From the NCBI RefSeq assembly GCF_002813455.1, contig NZ_PHHE01000001.1:5921001-5985000 (forward strand): DNA of 64,000 nucleotides. Direction: 5' to 3'. Position 1 is the stretch's first letter. Each line of letters begins with the position of its first letter. The translations under genes and the position numbers were made by a program. This DNA comes from Pseudomonas baetica. GTDB taxonomy: Bacteria; Pseudomonadota; Gammaproteobacteria; Pseudomonadales; Pseudomonadaceae. Below are positions 46,019 to 56,236 of the stretch, piece by piece. Under the pieces are notes generated by a model. That model worked only from the letters and a program-made list of their open reading frames with translations, ran no database searches and was not told the origin of the DNA.

Positions 46019-47437
46019 TCAACGGATTTGTGGGCCGATGAATCGGCTCTTGGCTTCAACGTGGACGCTGTCGTCATCGGCGTCCTTGAGGATGAATTTC
46101 ACCTCGTTGGTGCTCGATGGCAGTTGTTCCGGCGCGCTCGACAGTTCGACCGGCATGCTGACGATGTCTCCCGCGGCGACCTTGATCTCGCGCTTGCCTT
46201 GCAGGCGCAGATCCGGCAGGCCGGCGGCTTCCAGCACGTAGGTGTGATCGCGCTGATCCTTGTTCATGATCTTCAGGCTGTAGACGTTCTCGATCCGGCC
46301 TTCGGCGTTCTCGCGGTACAGTACGCGGTCCTTGCTGACGTCGAAACCGACCAGCGAGCGCATGACGAACGCGGTCACCAACAGGCTGATCATCGCCAGC
46401 AACACCACCGCGTAGCCGATCAGGCGTGGTCGCAGTTTATGGGTTTTCTGCCCGGACAGGTTGTGTTCGGTGGTATAGCTGATCAGGCCGCGCGGGTAGT
46501 CCATCTTGTCCATGATGTTGTCACAGGCATCGATACACGCAGCGCAGCCGATGCACTCGATCTGCAGGCCGTCGCGAATGTCGATACCGGTCGGGCACAC
46601 CTGAACACACATGGTGCAGTCGATGCAGTCACCCAGGCCCATGGCCTTGTAGTCCACGCCTTTCTTGCGCGGGCCACGGCTTTCGCCCCGGCGCGGGTCG
46701 TAGGAGACGATCAACGTGTCCTTGTCGAACATCACGCTCTGGAAACGGGCGTACGGGCACATGTAAATGCACACCTGCTCACGCAACCAGCCGGCGTTGC
46801 CGTAGGTGGCGAGGGTGAAGAAACCGACCCAGAAATACGACCAGCCATCGGCCTGCCCGGTGAAGAACTCGAACACCAGTTCGCGGATCGGCGAGAAATA
46901 GCCGACGAAGGTCATGCCGGTGACGAAGCCGATCAACAGCCACAGCGAGTGCTTGGCGAGTTTGCGCAGTAACTTGTTGCCGCTCATCGGCGCCTTGTCG
47001 AGCTTGATGCGCTGGTTGCGGTCGCCTTCGGTGACCTTCTCGCACCACATGAAAATCCACGTCCACACACTTTGCGGGCAGGTGTAGCCGCACCAGACGC
47101 GGCCGGCATACACGGTGATGAAGAACAGGCCGAACGCGGCAATGATCAGCAGGCCCGACAGTAGAATGAAGTCCTGGGGCCAGAAGGTCGCACCGAAGAT
47201 GAAGAACTTGCGCTCCGGCAGGTTCCACCACACGGCCTGATGGCCACCCCAGTTCAGCCAGACCGTGCCGAAATACAGCAGGAACAGCGCGGCGCCGCCC
47301 ATCATCCGCAGATTGCGGAACAGACCGGTGAAAGCACGGGTGTAGATTTTTTCTCGAGAGGCGTAAAGATCGACGCTGTTGTTCGCGTTTTTACTCGGTG
47401 GCGTGACGTCGTGTACCGGAATCTGGTTGCTCATCAT
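46019..47437 (-). CDS. ccoG: cbb3 oxidase accessory protein CcoG (RdxA/FixG)
   Basis: A 472-residue membrane iron-sulfur protein. Five or so membrane segments are followed by two ferredoxin-type [4Fe-4S] sets (CIDCTMCVQVCPTG and CIGCAACIDACDN), then a C-terminal immunoglobulin-like periplasmic domain. It reduces copper during cbb3 assembly. Two adjacent ATGs (47437, 47434) can serve as start. It leads the ccoG-ccoH-ccoI-ccoS unit. Confidence 0.96.
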   Translation of the reverse strand: MMSNQIPVHDVTPPSKNANNSVDLYASREKIYTRAFTGLFRNLRMMGGAALFLLYFGTVWLNWGGHQAVWWNLPERKFFIFGATFWPQDFILLSGLLIIAAFGLFFITVYAGRVWCGYTCPQSVWTWIFMWCEKVTEGDRNQRIKLDKAPMSGNKLLRKLAKHSLWLLIGFVTGMTFVGYFSPIRELVFEFFTGQADGWSYFWVGFFTLATYGNAGWLREQVCIYMCPYARFQSVMFDKDTLIVSYDPRRGESRGPRKKGVDYKAMGLGDCIDCTMCVQVCPTGIDIRDGLQIECIGCAACIDACDNIMDKMDYPRGLISYTTEHNLSGQKTHKLRPRLIGYAVVLLAMISLLVTAFVMRSLVGFDVSKDRVLYRENAEGRIENVYSLKIMNKDQRDHTYVLEAAGLPDLRLQGKREIKVAAGDIVSMPVELSSAPEQLPSSTNEVKFILKDADDDSVHVEAKSRFIGPQIR

Positions 47438-47600
47438 TGCATCCCACGGCAGTGGAAAAATGCCTCGGTCGATACGTGCCGACCGCGGTCAGAAAGGGCG
47501 TTGCAGTGGCGTGATGATACGCCTGTCACGCCGACGAACGGGTGCGACCTTTGGTCGCGTTGGGGGAGTGGTTGAAATGGTGTAGCAGATGTAACAAGTC

Positions 47601-47614
47601 CTGACCCAGATCAA
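47601..47614 (-). promoter_or_regulatory. Near-consensus Anr box upstream of ccoG
   Basis: CTGAC-CCAG-ATCAA on the plus strand has one perfect half-site (ATCAA) and one with two differences from TTGAT. It is about 165 bases before ccoG, with no convincing -10 at class II spacing. Confidence 0.35.
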
Positions 47615-47691
47615 TTGACTATAGACGACGCATGAGACTCGCTCTGGCGAGCGAGTCCCTCTTTTGTGTCGACAGTCGAGTCGAAAACCCG

Positions 47692-47868
47692 TCAGAGCAG
47701 CCTTCCGCCGCCAAGCCCGTCTAACCCGCTGTCTTTGTTTTTTTTGACGGCGTGGTCAGTCGTGGCGTCATCGATGGCAGGTGTATGCGCAGTGGAAGTC
47801 TCAGCAGCTTGTTCGGCGTAAGTGAAATTCTCGAATGGCTGGACGCAATCGTGATCGGATTCTCGCAT
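47692..47868 (-). CDS. Possible small protein, 58 residues
   Basis: An ATG at 47868 with AAGGAAG upstream opens a 58-codon frame: MRESDHDCVQPFENFTYAEQ, then an acidic and threonine-rich middle, and a C-terminus SGLDGLGGGRLL. There is no signal peptide or membrane segment. I do not recognise it. It lies in the 750-base gap between ccoG and the divergent metallophosphoesterase gene. The ribosome site and open frame support it, but conservation would be needed to confirm it. Confidence 0.45.
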   Translation of the reverse strand: MRESDHDCVQPFENFTYAEQAAETSTAHTPAIDDATTDHAVKKNKDSGLDGLGGGRLL

Positions 47869-48186
47869 GGCTTTCTTCCTTGAAACGTGTGGGTTAATGG
47901 GGCGGCCTGACGATGCTCGTCAAGCGCAAAGACAACTTACACACCGTTGAAAATCAAATCCATCGAGCATACGCCTCGATTCGTAAATTTTTCTGTTAGT
48001 TGAGGAATGGCACTTTATGTTGATGCGCTTGCTTTGCGCATTGATTGTTGTCGGTGTTTACAGTTTTGAAATAAAAGTAATTGATTGGTCATGATTGTGT
48101 ATTTGAGGTTTTGGTTCTTTTCGAATAGTTTGAGATTTGACGGCATGAGGTCGTCATTGTATTTGATTAAATGGAAGTGTTATCTG
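47869..48186. other. AT-rich intergenic stretch
   Basis: About 320 bases, markedly AT-rich from about 47945 on (for example TTTGAAATAAAAGTAATTGA at 48064), unlike the flanking cco genes. It should hold the promoter of the metallophosphoesterase gene. No recognised element was seen. Confidence 0.5.
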
Positions 48187-49188
48187 ATGACTAACAATAA
48201 GGTTCAATGTTTTATTCTGGGTGTCTGTTTGTTATTTTCGTTTGTCCCGGCTCATTCAATGGAGAATACTCCGAAGCACATGGTGTTTGCATCGGATACA
48301 CAATATCCCTGGACGGATAAGACCGATCGCCGTCAGCCCGAATCCGACGCAGACTTCAAGGTCCGCTCCAAGTGGCTGGTAGAGACTCAACTCGCCAGCA
48401 TCGCTGACTTTAGAGACCACCACGACGGGCAGGCACAAGTTCCACTGATGATCAACGGCGATATCACCGCTTTCGGTCATGGCTGGCAACGTGACTATAT
48501 GGCGGCGACATTGAAGAAGCACTTTGGGACGGATTATCTGTATGGCTTGGGCAATCACGATTATGAAAATAATGTAGATGACTGTGTCACTAATAATTGT
48601 GCGGCGGGCAGTATTGTTGAGTTTAAAGAGCATCATGCGAACAAGGTAGACAGTTTTGATCTGAGTATTACTGGCTGGCCATTCCCGCTGTATTCCGGGA
48701 GCCTTGCTTATTCCAAGAATATTGGTGAAGTTCATCTGGTTCAGCTCAATAACGAGCCGACGTACACAACCAGGATTTCAAGTTTTTTGAACCCGACGAC
48801 GTTCGAGATCAATAGCGCACTGGATTGGCTGGAGAAAGACCTCAGTCTGGCGAGGGTTGAGGGTTACGCGATCATCATCAACATGCACAAGCCGTTTGGC
48901 ATGATGGGCGACAACGCGCAGCAGAGGCGCTTCCGGGAAATGCTCGACAAGTATCAGGTTACTGCCGTCTTTGCCGGTCATATGCATGAGGGGGGCGGCG
49001 AAGCCTATTGGCTGGGCAAGGTGCCGATGTACCTGAGCGGGGCCACCTCTCAACAAACCTACCTGATCACCAGTTTCACCGAGGATCGCAAGCAACTGCA
49101 GATCTATCTGGTGGAGAACAATCAATGGCGCAGCCGTACGCTGATCGATACGATCCCGGTGAAATCAATCTGGGCCAATCGTCCATAA
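48187..49188 (+). CDS. Secreted calcineurin-like metallophosphoesterase
   Basis: A 333-residue protein with a signal peptide (MTNNKVQCFILGVCLLFSFVPAHS). Metallophosphoesterase residues are visible: FASDTQYPW, MINGDITAFGHG, GLGNHDYENN, INMHKPFG and FAGHMHEGG. A disulfide-like CVTNNC lies after the GNHD motif. It probably hydrolyses phosphate esters outside the cytoplasm; the substrate is unknown. The start at 48187 gives the clean signal peptide. The 5' part and upstream DNA are AT-rich, and the gene separates ccoG from ccoP1, which are adjacent in P. aeruginosa, so it is probably acquired. Confidence 0.85.
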   Translation: MTNNKVQCFILGVCLLFSFVPAHSMENTPKHMVFASDTQYPWTDKTDRRQPESDADFKVRSKWLVETQLASIADFRDHHDGQAQVPLMINGDITAFGHGWQRDYMAATLKKHFGTDYLYGLGNHDYENNVDDCVTNNCAAGSIVEFKEHHANKVDSFDLSITGWPFPLYSGSLAYSKNIGEVHLVQLNNEPTYTTRISSFLNPTTFEINSALDWLEKDLSLARVEGYAIIINMHKPFGMMGDNAQQRRFREMLDKYQVTAVFAGHMHEGGGEAYWLGKVPMYLSGATSQQTYLITSFTEDRKQLQIYLVENNQWRSRTLIDTIPVKSIWANRP

Positions 49189-49226
49189 AAAAGACCCGGC
49201 CAATTCTCATTGGCCGGGTCTTTCTG
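49186..49226. terminator. Bidirectional terminator between the phosphoesterase gene and ccoP1
   Basis: AAAAAAGACCCGGCCAAT and ATTGGCCGGGTCTTT form a long perfect stem with A and T tracts on both sides, between convergent genes. Confidence 0.9.
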
Positions 49227-49243
49227 TGCATCAAGCGTCGGCC

Positions 49244-50227
49244 TTACTCGGCGTTCGCTTCCGGAGCTTTTTCACCGTGGGACAGGCTGTAAACATACGC
49301 CGCCAGCAGGTGCACCTTGTCGTTGCCTTGCAGCTGTTCCTGCGCCGGCATCTGGCCCTGACGGCCATAACGGATGGTCTGCTGCAGTTGCGCGAAGCTC
49401 GAACCGTAGATGAACGCACCCGGGTGAGTCAGGTCAGGCGCGCCCATGGCTGGGGTGCCTTTGCCCGCTGGGCCGTGGCAGGCCACGCAGTTGGCGGCGA
49501 ACAGTTTGCCGCCGTTGGCTGGATCAGCCTTGGTGCCTTCCGGCAGCTTGCGGCCATCAAGGTTCGTGATCACGTAAGCGGCGACGTCGGCAACGCCTTG
49601 CTCACCAATCACTTCAGCCCAGGCTGGCATCACCGCGTGACGACCGCCCATGATGGTGGTCTTGATGGTTTCCGGTTCGCCGCCCCAGCGCCAGTCGGCG
49701 TCGGTCAGGTTAGGGAAGCCATAGGCGCCCTTGGCGTCGGAACCGTGGCAGACCGAGCAGTTGGAGGCGAACAGGCGGCCACCCATCTTCAGTGCTTGCG
49801 GGTCCTTGGCCACTTCTTCAATCGGCATGGCGGCGAACTTGGCGAAGATCGGACCGAACTTGGCGTCCGAGCGCGCCATTTCCTTTTCCCACTCGTGAAC
49901 GCCGGTCCAGCCGGTCTGGCCGTTGGCGAACGCGGTCTGCTTGTCGGTATCGAGGTAGTTGTAGCCCGGCAGCAGGCCTTTCCAGTTGCCCAGGCCCGGG
50001 TACAGCACCAGATAACCCAGCGCAAACACGATGGTGCCGACGAACAGCATGAACCACCATTTCGGCAGCGGGTTGTCGTACTCCTCGATCCCGTCGAAGG
50101 AGTGGCCGACCGTCTCGTCCGTCTGTTCGCTGCGCTGGCCCTTGCGGGTCGACAGCAGCAGCCAGGTCAGGGCGAAGATCGTACCGAGACTGAGGACTGT
50201 GACGTACAGACTCCAGAATGTAGTCAT
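49244..50227 (-). CDS. ccoP1: cbb3 oxidase subunit III CcoP (set 1)
   Basis: A 327-residue di-haem cytochrome c subunit. An N-terminal membrane region ([20 protein letters not shown] and a second segment [19 protein letters not shown]) is followed by two CxxCH haem sites, CSVCH and CVACH. It passes electrons towards CcoO and CcoN. Its ATG overlaps the ccoQ1 stop by 4 bases. Confidence 0.97.
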   Translation of the reverse strand: MTTFWSLYVTVLSLGTIFALTWLLLSTRKGQRSEQTDETVGHSFDGIEEYDNPLPKWWFMLFVGTIVFALGYLVLYPGLGNWKGLLPGYNYLDTDKQTAFANGQTGWTGVHEWEKEMARSDAKFGPIFAKFAAMPIEEVAKDPQALKMGGRLFASNCSVCHGSDAKGAYGFPNLTDADWRWGGEPETIKTTIMGGRHAVMPAWAEVIGEQGVADVAAYVITNLDGRKLPEGTKADPANGGKLFAANCVACHGPAGKGTPAMGAPDLTHPGAFIYGSSFAQLQQTIRYGRQGQMPAQEQLQGNDKVHLLAAYVYSLSHGEKAPEANAE

Positions 50228-50409
50228 TCTTTGTTACTCCTAGAAGCTTGCTCGACGTGCTTGATGGCTTCGGGATCATCCGCAAAAGGCAGCAAGGTCG
50301 CGTCTTCAAACTCCGACTTGCGCTTGGGACTGAACACCCACAACGCCAGACCGATGAAGGCCACCATCACGACAACGGTGCCCAGGCCACGAATCATCCC
50401 GATATCCAT
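50224..50409 (-). CDS. ccoQ1: cbb3 oxidase small subunit CcoQ (set 1)
   Basis: A 61-residue single-span subunit ([31 protein letters not shown]). I chose the ATG at 50409, which has GGTGA upstream; an in-frame GTG at 50418 is the alternative. CcoQ stabilises the oxidase. It overlaps ccoP1 by ATGA. Confidence 0.93.
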   Translation of the reverse strand: MDIGMIRGLGTVVVMVAFIGLALWVFSPKRKSEFEDATLLPFADDPEAIKHVEQASRSNKE

Positions 50410-50414
50410 CGAAT

Positions 50415-51023
50415 TCACCGTTTGCTTTTGATGATGGTGCCCAGGCCTTGAAGGTAGGCCACCAGCGCGTCCATTTCGGTTTTGCCCTTCACGGCATCTT
50501 TTGCACCGGCGATGTCTTCGTCGGTGTAAGGGACGCCGAGCGTGCGCAACACTTCCATTTTCTTGGCCGTGTCTTTGCCGTCGAGCTTGTTTTCCACGAG
50601 GAACGGGTAAGCCGGCATTTTCGACTCAGGCACCACGTTGCGCGGGTTGTACAAGTGCGCACGTTGCCAGTCATCGGAGTAACGACCGCCCACACGGGCC
50701 AGGTCCGGACCGGTACGCTTGGATCCCCACAGGAACGGGTGATCCCAGACGCTTTCCCCGGCAACCGAGTAGTGGCCATAGCGTTCGGTTTCAGCGCGGA
50801 ACGGACGGATCATCTGCGAGTGGCAGCCGACACAACCGTTGGCGATGTAGACGTCGCGGCCTTCCAGTTCCAGCGCCGAACGCGGCTTCATGCCTTCGAC
50901 CGGCTTGTTGGTGACGTCCTGGAAAAACAGCGGAACGATTTGGGTCAGGCCGCCAACGCTGACGGCGATGACCATGAAGAAGGCCAGCAGGCCAATATTC
51001 TTCTCGACAGCTTCATGCTTCAT
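50415..51023 (-). CDS. ccoO1: cbb3 oxidase subunit II CcoO (set 1)
   Basis: A 202-residue mono-haem cytochrome c with an N-terminal anchor ([20 protein letters not shown]) and haem site CVGCH. Conserved stretches [20 protein letters not shown] and [10 protein letters not shown] are present. It starts within the ccoN1 stop codon (TGATG). Confidence 0.97.
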   Translation of the reverse strand: MKHEAVEKNIGLLAFFMVIAVSVGGLTQIVPLFFQDVTNKPVEGMKPRSALELEGRDVYIANGCVGCHSQMIRPFRAETERYGHYSVAGESVWDHPFLWGSKRTGPDLARVGGRYSDDWQRAHLYNPRNVVPESKMPAYPFLVENKLDGKDTAKKMEVLRTLGVPYTDEDIAGAKDAVKGKTEMDALVAYLQGLGTIIKSKR

Positions 51024-52465
51024 CAGTGAGCTCCAACGACAGCGATCTGGGCGGCGGCTTCGGCTTCAGCCGGGTTCGAGGCGCGCACGGTGCGCCAGAC
51101 GTTGTAAGCCATCAGGAACATGCCGCTGGCGAAGAAGGCACCGCCCAGCGCACGGACGATGAAGCCCGGGTGGCTGGCTTGCAGCGCTTCGACGAACGAG
51201 TAGGTGAGGGTGCCGTCGTCGTTGATTGCACGCCACATCAGGCCCTGGGTGATGCCGTTGACCCACATCGACGCGATGTACAGCACGGTACCGATGGTCG
51301 CGAGCCAGAAGTGCGCGTTGATCAGGCCGACACTGTGCATCTGCGCACGGCCGAACAGTTTCGGGATCATGTGGTAGATCGCGCCGATCGAGATCATCGC
51401 CACCCAGCCCAAAGCGCCGGCGTGTACGTGGCCGATGGTCCAGTCGGTGTAGTGCGAGAGCGAGTTGACGGTCTTGATCGCCATCATCGGACCTTCGAAG
51501 GTCGACATGCCGTAGAACGCCAGCGATACCACGAGGAAGCGCAGAATCGGGTCGGTGCGCAGCTTATGCCAGGCGCCCGAGAGGGTCATCATGCCGTTGA
51601 TCATGCCGCCCCAGCTTGGCGCCAGGAGGATGATCGACATCGCCATGCCCAGCGATTGTGCCCAATCCGGCAGCGCGGTGTAGTGCAAGTGGTGCGGGCC
51701 GGCCCAGATGTACAGGGTGATCAGCGCCCAGAAGTGCACGATCGACAGGCGATAGGAGTAGATCGGACGTTCGGCCTGCTTCGGCACGAAGTAATACATC
51801 ATCCCCAGGAAGCCGGTGGTCAGGAAGAAACCCACGGCGTTGTGGCCGTACCACCACTGGATCATCGCGTCGGTGGCACCCGAGTAAGCCGAATACGACT
51901 TGAACAGGCTGACCGGCAGCGACATGTGGTTGACGATGTGCAGCATCGCGGTCACGACGATGAACGCGCCGTAGAACCAGTTACCGACATAGATGTGCTT
52001 GGTGTTGCGCTTGGTAATGGTGCCGAAGAACACCAGACCGTAGGTGACCCAGACAATGGCCAGGAGAATGGCGAGTGGCCATTCCAGTTCCGCGTATTCC
52101 TTGGTGGTGGTGTAACCCAGCGGCAAGGTAATGATCGCGCCGACAATGACCGCTTGCCATCCCCAGAAGGTGAAGGCGGCGAGGCTGTCGGAAATCAGTC
52201 GCGTCTGGCAGGTTCGCTGCACGACATAGTAGGAAGTGGCAAACAGTGCACAGCCACCGAAGGCAAAAATCACCAGGTTTGTGTGCAACGGGCGCAGGCG
52301 TCCAAAGCTCGTCCACGGCAGACCGAAGTTCAATTCCGGCCAGACCAGTTGCGAGGCGATGAAGACACCGAGCCCCATGCCAAGGATCCCCCAGACCACC
52401 GTCATGATGGCGAACTGGCGGACTACCTTATAGTTATAAGCAGTCGGACTGATTGCTGTGCTCAT
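51023..52465 (-). CDS. ccoN1: cbb3 oxidase catalytic subunit CcoN (set 1)
   Basis: A 480-residue haem-copper oxidase subunit I of the C type with about twelve membrane segments. Haem and CuB ligand regions are visible: [47 protein letters not shown] and [14 protein letters not shown]. It reduces oxygen to water and pumps protons. By its position next to the ccoG-side genes it corresponds to the first cbb3 set of P. aeruginosa. Confidence 0.97.
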   Translation of the reverse strand: MSTAISPTAYNYKVVRQFAIMTVVWGILGMGLGVFIASQLVWPELNFGLPWTSFGRLRPLHTNLVIFAFGGCALFATSYYVVQRTCQTRLISDSLAAFTFWGWQAVIVGAIITLPLGYTTTKEYAELEWPLAILLAIVWVTYGLVFFGTITKRNTKHIYVGNWFYGAFIVVTAMLHIVNHMSLPVSLFKSYSAYSGATDAMIQWWYGHNAVGFFLTTGFLGMMYYFVPKQAERPIYSYRLSIVHFWALITLYIWAGPHHLHYTALPDWAQSLGMAMSIILLAPSWGGMINGMMTLSGAWHKLRTDPILRFLVVSLAFYGMSTFEGPMMAIKTVNSLSHYTDWTIGHVHAGALGWVAMISIGAIYHMIPKLFGRAQMHSVGLINAHFWLATIGTVLYIASMWVNGITQGLMWRAINDDGTLTYSFVEALQASHPGFIVRALGGAFFASGMFLMAYNVWRTVRASNPAEAEAAAQIAVVGAH

Positions 52466-52946
52466 TCTAAGGTTCCACGGTTTGGGTGTTTTATTAGGAT
52501 TAAAATCGGCCGCAAGTATGCAGAGAGCAGGGGGTCATTGCAACGCGCCATGACCTGGGTCAATGCTTTCCAACGCTGATTCTGCGGCCTTTCCATGCGC
52601 CGCGTAAGGTCAAAATTGGCCTCGGACAAAATGTCGCAGCGGACGAAAAAAGCGAGGGGTTCAGATCGCGCGTAACGGGGTGTGTTCAAACGATTCGTTC
52701 GGGTGACGGACGGTAAATGGCACGACAGCCGGTATCTACCGGCCTTTGCGGCCACGTCAGTCAGCCGGTTCGAAGAACACAGCGGTTAGCGTTGACCTGG
52801 AACCGGCGCGAGCCAGTCCGCATCGACCAAGCGTAGACCCGAATCCGGGGAACCGAAAGGAGAGGGTGTAAAGGGGTGCGACAATGCGTCGCAAAGGGGC
52901 GGGATCTGCCGCACCGAGAATGGTGCGGCAGAGATGTACGCAATAT
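52466..52946. other. Promoter region of ccoNOQP set 1, between the two oxidase operons
   Basis: About 480 bases with no gene seen. TTGACCCAGGTCAT (minus strand, 52563-52550) is a weak Anr-like site about 90 bases before ccoN1. A hairpin CTGCCGCACC/GGTGCGGCAG at 52909-52934 follows ccoP2 and probably ends set 2. Set 1 is thus likely a separate unit. Confidence 0.55.
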
Positions 52947-53900
52947 TTACTGTTTATTGTCTTCGGTAATCAGTTTTTCTGTATTCAATCCATTGCTTAG
53001 GCTGTACACATAAGCCGCCAGCAATTGCACTTTATCGTTGCCCAGCAGTTCGTTCTGCGCCGGCATGTGGCCTTGGCGACCATGGCGAATGGTCTGTTCA
53101 AGCTGGGTCAGGCTGGTGCCATAGATAAATCCGGCCGGGTGCGTCAGATTCGGCGCGCCCATGGCTTCAGTGCCGTGGCCGGTTGCCCCATGACAGGCGA
53201 CGCAGGTCGTGCTGAACGCCTGTTGTCCGGCTTGCAGATCAGCCTTGTTGTCGGCCGGCAATGGCAGCCCGGCCAGTTCATGACGAACGTAGGCAGCAAC
53301 GTTCTTCACCCCGGCCTCACCCAGTACTTCGCCCCAGGCTGGCATCGCCGCCATCCGCCCACCCATGATGGTGGTCTTGATGGTGTCGGCATCGCCGCCC
53401 CAGCGCCAGTCGCTGTCAGCCAGGTTAGGGAAGCCGAAGGCACCCTTGGCGTCCGAGCCGTGGCACACCGAGCAGTTGGAGGCGAACAAGCGGCCGCCCA
53501 TTTTCAGCGCCTGCGGATCCTTCGCCACTTCTTCCACCGGCATGGCGGCGAACTTGGCGAAGATCGGGCCGAATTTGGCATCCGCCTTGTTCATCTCCTT
53601 TTCCCACTCGTGGACGCCGGTCCAGCCGTCCTCGTAGCCCGGCAGAATGCCTTTCCAGTTGCCCAGGCCCGGATACAGGATCAGATAGCCCACGGAAAAC
53701 ACCAGCGTGCCGGCGAACAGCATGAACCACCACTGCGGCAGCGGGTTGTCGTACTCCTCGATGCCGTCGAAGCTGTGGCCCATGGTCTGGTCGACGCTGC
53801 CCTTGGTCTCGCCCCGGCGGGTGCCGATCAGCAGCCAGGTCAGGCCGATCAGGCTGCCGATGGTCAGTACGCAGATCCACGTACTCCAGAAGGTGGTCAT
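52947..53900 (-). CDS. ccoP2: cbb3 oxidase subunit III CcoP (set 2)
   Basis: A 317-residue di-haem cytochrome c, close paralogue of CcoP1, with CSVCH and CVACH. It lacks a short loop found in CcoP1 after LPGYN. The ATG overlaps the ccoQ2 stop by 4 bases. Confidence 0.97.
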   Translation of the reverse strand: MTTFWSTWICVLTIGSLIGLTWLLIGTRRGETKGSVDQTMGHSFDGIEEYDNPLPQWWFMLFAGTLVFSVGYLILYPGLGNWKGILPGYEDGWTGVHEWEKEMNKADAKFGPIFAKFAAMPVEEVAKDPQALKMGGRLFASNCSVCHGSDAKGAFGFPNLADSDWRWGGDADTIKTTIMGGRMAAMPAWGEVLGEAGVKNVAAYVRHELAGLPLPADNKADLQAGQQAFSTTCVACHGATGHGTEAMGAPNLTHPAGFIYGTSLTQLEQTIRHGRQGHMPAQNELLGNDKVQLLAAYVYSLSNGLNTEKLITEDNKQ

Positions 53901-54094
53901 GGCCGGGTACTCCTTGGTTCAGATACTGGGGTTGTGTCGGGTAGCGGTTCGTCGGCGAATGGCAGCAGGCGCGCTTCGGCGAATTCCGGGGTGCGCTTGC
54001 GGTTGAACACCCACAGCGTCAGCCCGACGAAGGCGACGAACACCACGACCGTGCCGAGGCCGCGAATCAGGCCTGCACTCATTTCAATGACCAT
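53897..54094 (-). CDS. ccoQ2: cbb3 oxidase small subunit CcoQ (set 2)
   Basis: A 65-residue single-span subunit ([20 protein letters not shown], then [16 protein letters not shown]). GAGGTGAG precedes the ATG. It overlaps ccoP2 by ATGA and follows ccoO2 by 3 bases. Confidence 0.93.
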   Translation of the reverse strand: MVIEMSAGLIRGLGTVVVFVAFVGLTLWVFNRKRTPEFAEARLLPFADEPLPDTTPVSEPRSTRP

Positions 54095-54097
54095 GGC

Positions 54098-54706
54098 TCA
54101 CCTCTTGCTCTTGATCGCAGTGCCGAGCACTTGCAGGTAGGAGACGAGCGCGTCCATTTCGGTCTTGCCCTTGAGGCTGGCCACCGCGCCGCTGATGTCG
54201 TCGTCGGTGTATGGCACGCCGAGGGTGCGCATGGTCTTGAGCTTGGTTTCGGTGTGGCTGCTGTCGACCGCTTGCGTGACCAGCCACGGATAGGCCGGCA
54301 TTTTCGATTCAGGCACGACGTTGCGCGGGTTGTACAAGTGCGCGCGGTGCCAGTCATCCGAGTAACGCGCGCCAACCCGGGCCAGGTCCGGGCCGGTACG
54401 CTTCGAACCCCACAGGAACGGGTGATCCCAGACGCTTTCACCGGCCACCGAGTAGTGCCCGTAGCGTTCGGTTTCGGCGCGGAACGGTCGGATCATCTGC
54501 GAGTGGCAACCGACGCAGCCTTCGCGGATGTAAATGTCGCGGCCTTCCAGTTGCAGCGCGGTGTAGGGCTTCATGCCTTCCACCGGTTTGTTGGTGACGT
54601 CCTGGAAGAACAGCGGGACGATCTGGGTCAGGCCGCCGATGCTCACGGCGAACACCATCAGCAACATCAACAGGCCGACGTTCTTTTCAATCGTTTCGTG
54701 TTTCAT
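54098..54706 (-). CDS. ccoO2: cbb3 oxidase subunit II CcoO (set 2)
   Basis: A 202-residue mono-haem cytochrome c, same length as CcoO1, haem site CVGCH, with the conserved [20 protein letters not shown]. It starts 10 bases after ccoN2. Confidence 0.97.
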   Translation of the reverse strand: MKHETIEKNVGLLMLLMVFAVSIGGLTQIVPLFFQDVTNKPVEGMKPYTALQLEGRDIYIREGCVGCHSQMIRPFRAETERYGHYSVAGESVWDHPFLWGSKRTGPDLARVGARYSDDWHRAHLYNPRNVVPESKMPAYPWLVTQAVDSSHTETKLKTMRTLGVPYTDDDISGAVASLKGKTEMDALVSYLQVLGTAIKSKR

Positions 54707-54716
54707 GGCGGACTCC

Positions 54717-56141
54717 TCAGGCCATCTGCGCGGCAGCGACGACGTCAGCAGGCTGCGAGGCCCGCACGGTGCGCCAGGTGTTGTAAGCCATCAGGAACAT
54801 GCCGCTGAGGAAGATCGCCCCACCAATCAGCCGCACGACAAAGCCTGGGTGGCTGGCCACCAGGGTTTCGACGAAGGAGTAGGTCAGCGTGCCGTCCTCG
54901 TTCACCGCGCGCCACATCAGGCCTTGGGCGATGCCGTTGACCCACATCGAGGCGATGTAGAGCACGGTGCCGATGGTCGCGAGCCAGAAATGCGCGTTGA
55001 TCAGACCGACACTGTGCATCTGCTCTTTGCCGAAGATTTTCGGAATCATGTGATACAGCGCGCCGATCGAGATCATCGCCACCCAGCCGAGGGCGCCGGC
55101 GTGTACGTGGCCGATGGTCCAGTCGGTGTAGTGGGAGAGGGCGTTGACCGTTTTGATCGCCATCATCGGGCCTTCGAAAGTCGACATGCCGTAGAACGCC
55201 AGCGACACCACGAGGAAGCGCAGGATCGGGTCGCTGCGCAATTTATGCCAGGCGCCCGAGAGGGTCATCATGCCGTTGATCATGCCGCCCCAGCTCGGTG
55301 CCAGCAGAATCAGCGACATCACCATGCCCAGCGACTGCGCCCAGTCCGGCAGGGCGGTGTAGTGCAAGTGGTGCGGGCCGGCCCAGATGTACAAGGTGAT
55401 CAGGGCCCAGAAGTGCACGATCGACAGGCGATACGAGTACACCGGACGTTCGGCCTGTTTCGGTACGAAGTAGTACATCATCCCGAGGAAACCGGCGGTG
55501 AGGAAAAAGCCCACGGCGTTGTGGCCGTACCACCATTGCACCATCGCGTCGGTTGCACCGGCGTACACCGAGTAGGACTTGGTGAAACTCACCGGCAACT
55601 CAAGGTTGTTGACGATGTGCAGAATCGCCACGGTGATGATGAACGCGCCGAAGAACCAGTTGCCCACATAAATGTGCTTGGTCTTGCGCTGCATGATCGT
55701 GCCGAAGAACACGATGGCGTAGGCGACCCAGACGATGGTGATCAGGATGTCGATCGGCCATTCCAGCTCGGCGTATTCCTTGGAACTGGTGTAACCCAGT
55801 GGCAGGCTGATGGCCGCCAGCAGGATCACCAGTTGCCAGCCCCAGAAGCAGAACGCGGCGATTTTCGGCGCAAACAGCTGAGTCTGGCAGGTGCGTTGCA
55901 CCGAGTAGAACGAACTGGCGAACAGCGCACAGCCACCGAACGCGAAGATCACCGCGTTGGTGTGCAGTGGGCGCAGACGGCCGAAACTGGTCCAGGGTAA
56001 ATCGAAGTTGAGTTCGGGCCAGACCAATTGGGCCGCGAGAAAAACCCCGAGCCCCATGCCGACGATGCCCCACACCACCGTCATAATGGCGAATTGGCGG
56101 ACCACCTTGTAGTTGTAGGCGGTACTGATAGAAGTGTTCAT
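54717..56141 (-). CDS. ccoN2: cbb3 oxidase catalytic subunit CcoN (set 2)
   Basis: A 474-residue haem-copper oxidase subunit I, very similar to CcoN1, with the same ligand regions ([44 protein letters not shown]). The ATG at 56141 ([13 protein letters not shown]) matches the paralogue. A perfect Anr box lies about 125 bases upstream, so this set should be the oxygen-limited, Anr-induced one. Confidence 0.97.
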   Translation of the reverse strand: MNTSISTAYNYKVVRQFAIMTVVWGIVGMGLGVFLAAQLVWPELNFDLPWTSFGRLRPLHTNAVIFAFGGCALFASSFYSVQRTCQTQLFAPKIAAFCFWGWQLVILLAAISLPLGYTSSKEYAELEWPIDILITIVWVAYAIVFFGTIMQRKTKHIYVGNWFFGAFIITVAILHIVNNLELPVSFTKSYSVYAGATDAMVQWWYGHNAVGFFLTAGFLGMMYYFVPKQAERPVYSYRLSIVHFWALITLYIWAGPHHLHYTALPDWAQSLGMVMSLILLAPSWGGMINGMMTLSGAWHKLRSDPILRFLVVSLAFYGMSTFEGPMMAIKTVNALSHYTDWTIGHVHAGALGWVAMISIGALYHMIPKIFGKEQMHSVGLINAHFWLATIGTVLYIASMWVNGIAQGLMWRAVNEDGTLTYSFVETLVASHPGFVVRLIGGAIFLSGMFLMAYNTWRTVRASQPADVVAAAQMA

Positions 56142-56236
56142 GGTTCCCCATCCACGGTTCAGCCGAAGTGAGCGCACGCAGAAAACGCTGCGAATCCTTC
56201 GTCTGGAGTTATAGGCAGACTAAAAGCGAGGCAAGC

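Noticed and set aside
47635..47657. GACTCGCTC/GAGCGAGTC hairpin as a terminator of the 58-codon ORF
   Set aside because: On the minus strand no T run follows. The only T-rich side is the plus strand, where no gene ends.
50410..50418. GTG upstream start for ccoQ1
   Set aside because: The ATG nine bases later has a GGTGA site at a suitable distance and matches the family start better.
51026..52579. 517-codon open frame opposite ccoN1 (and a like one at 54573-56000 opposite ccoN2)
   Set aside because: The paralogous genes give matching antisense frames, which shows they follow from ccoN coding, not from selection on the other strand.
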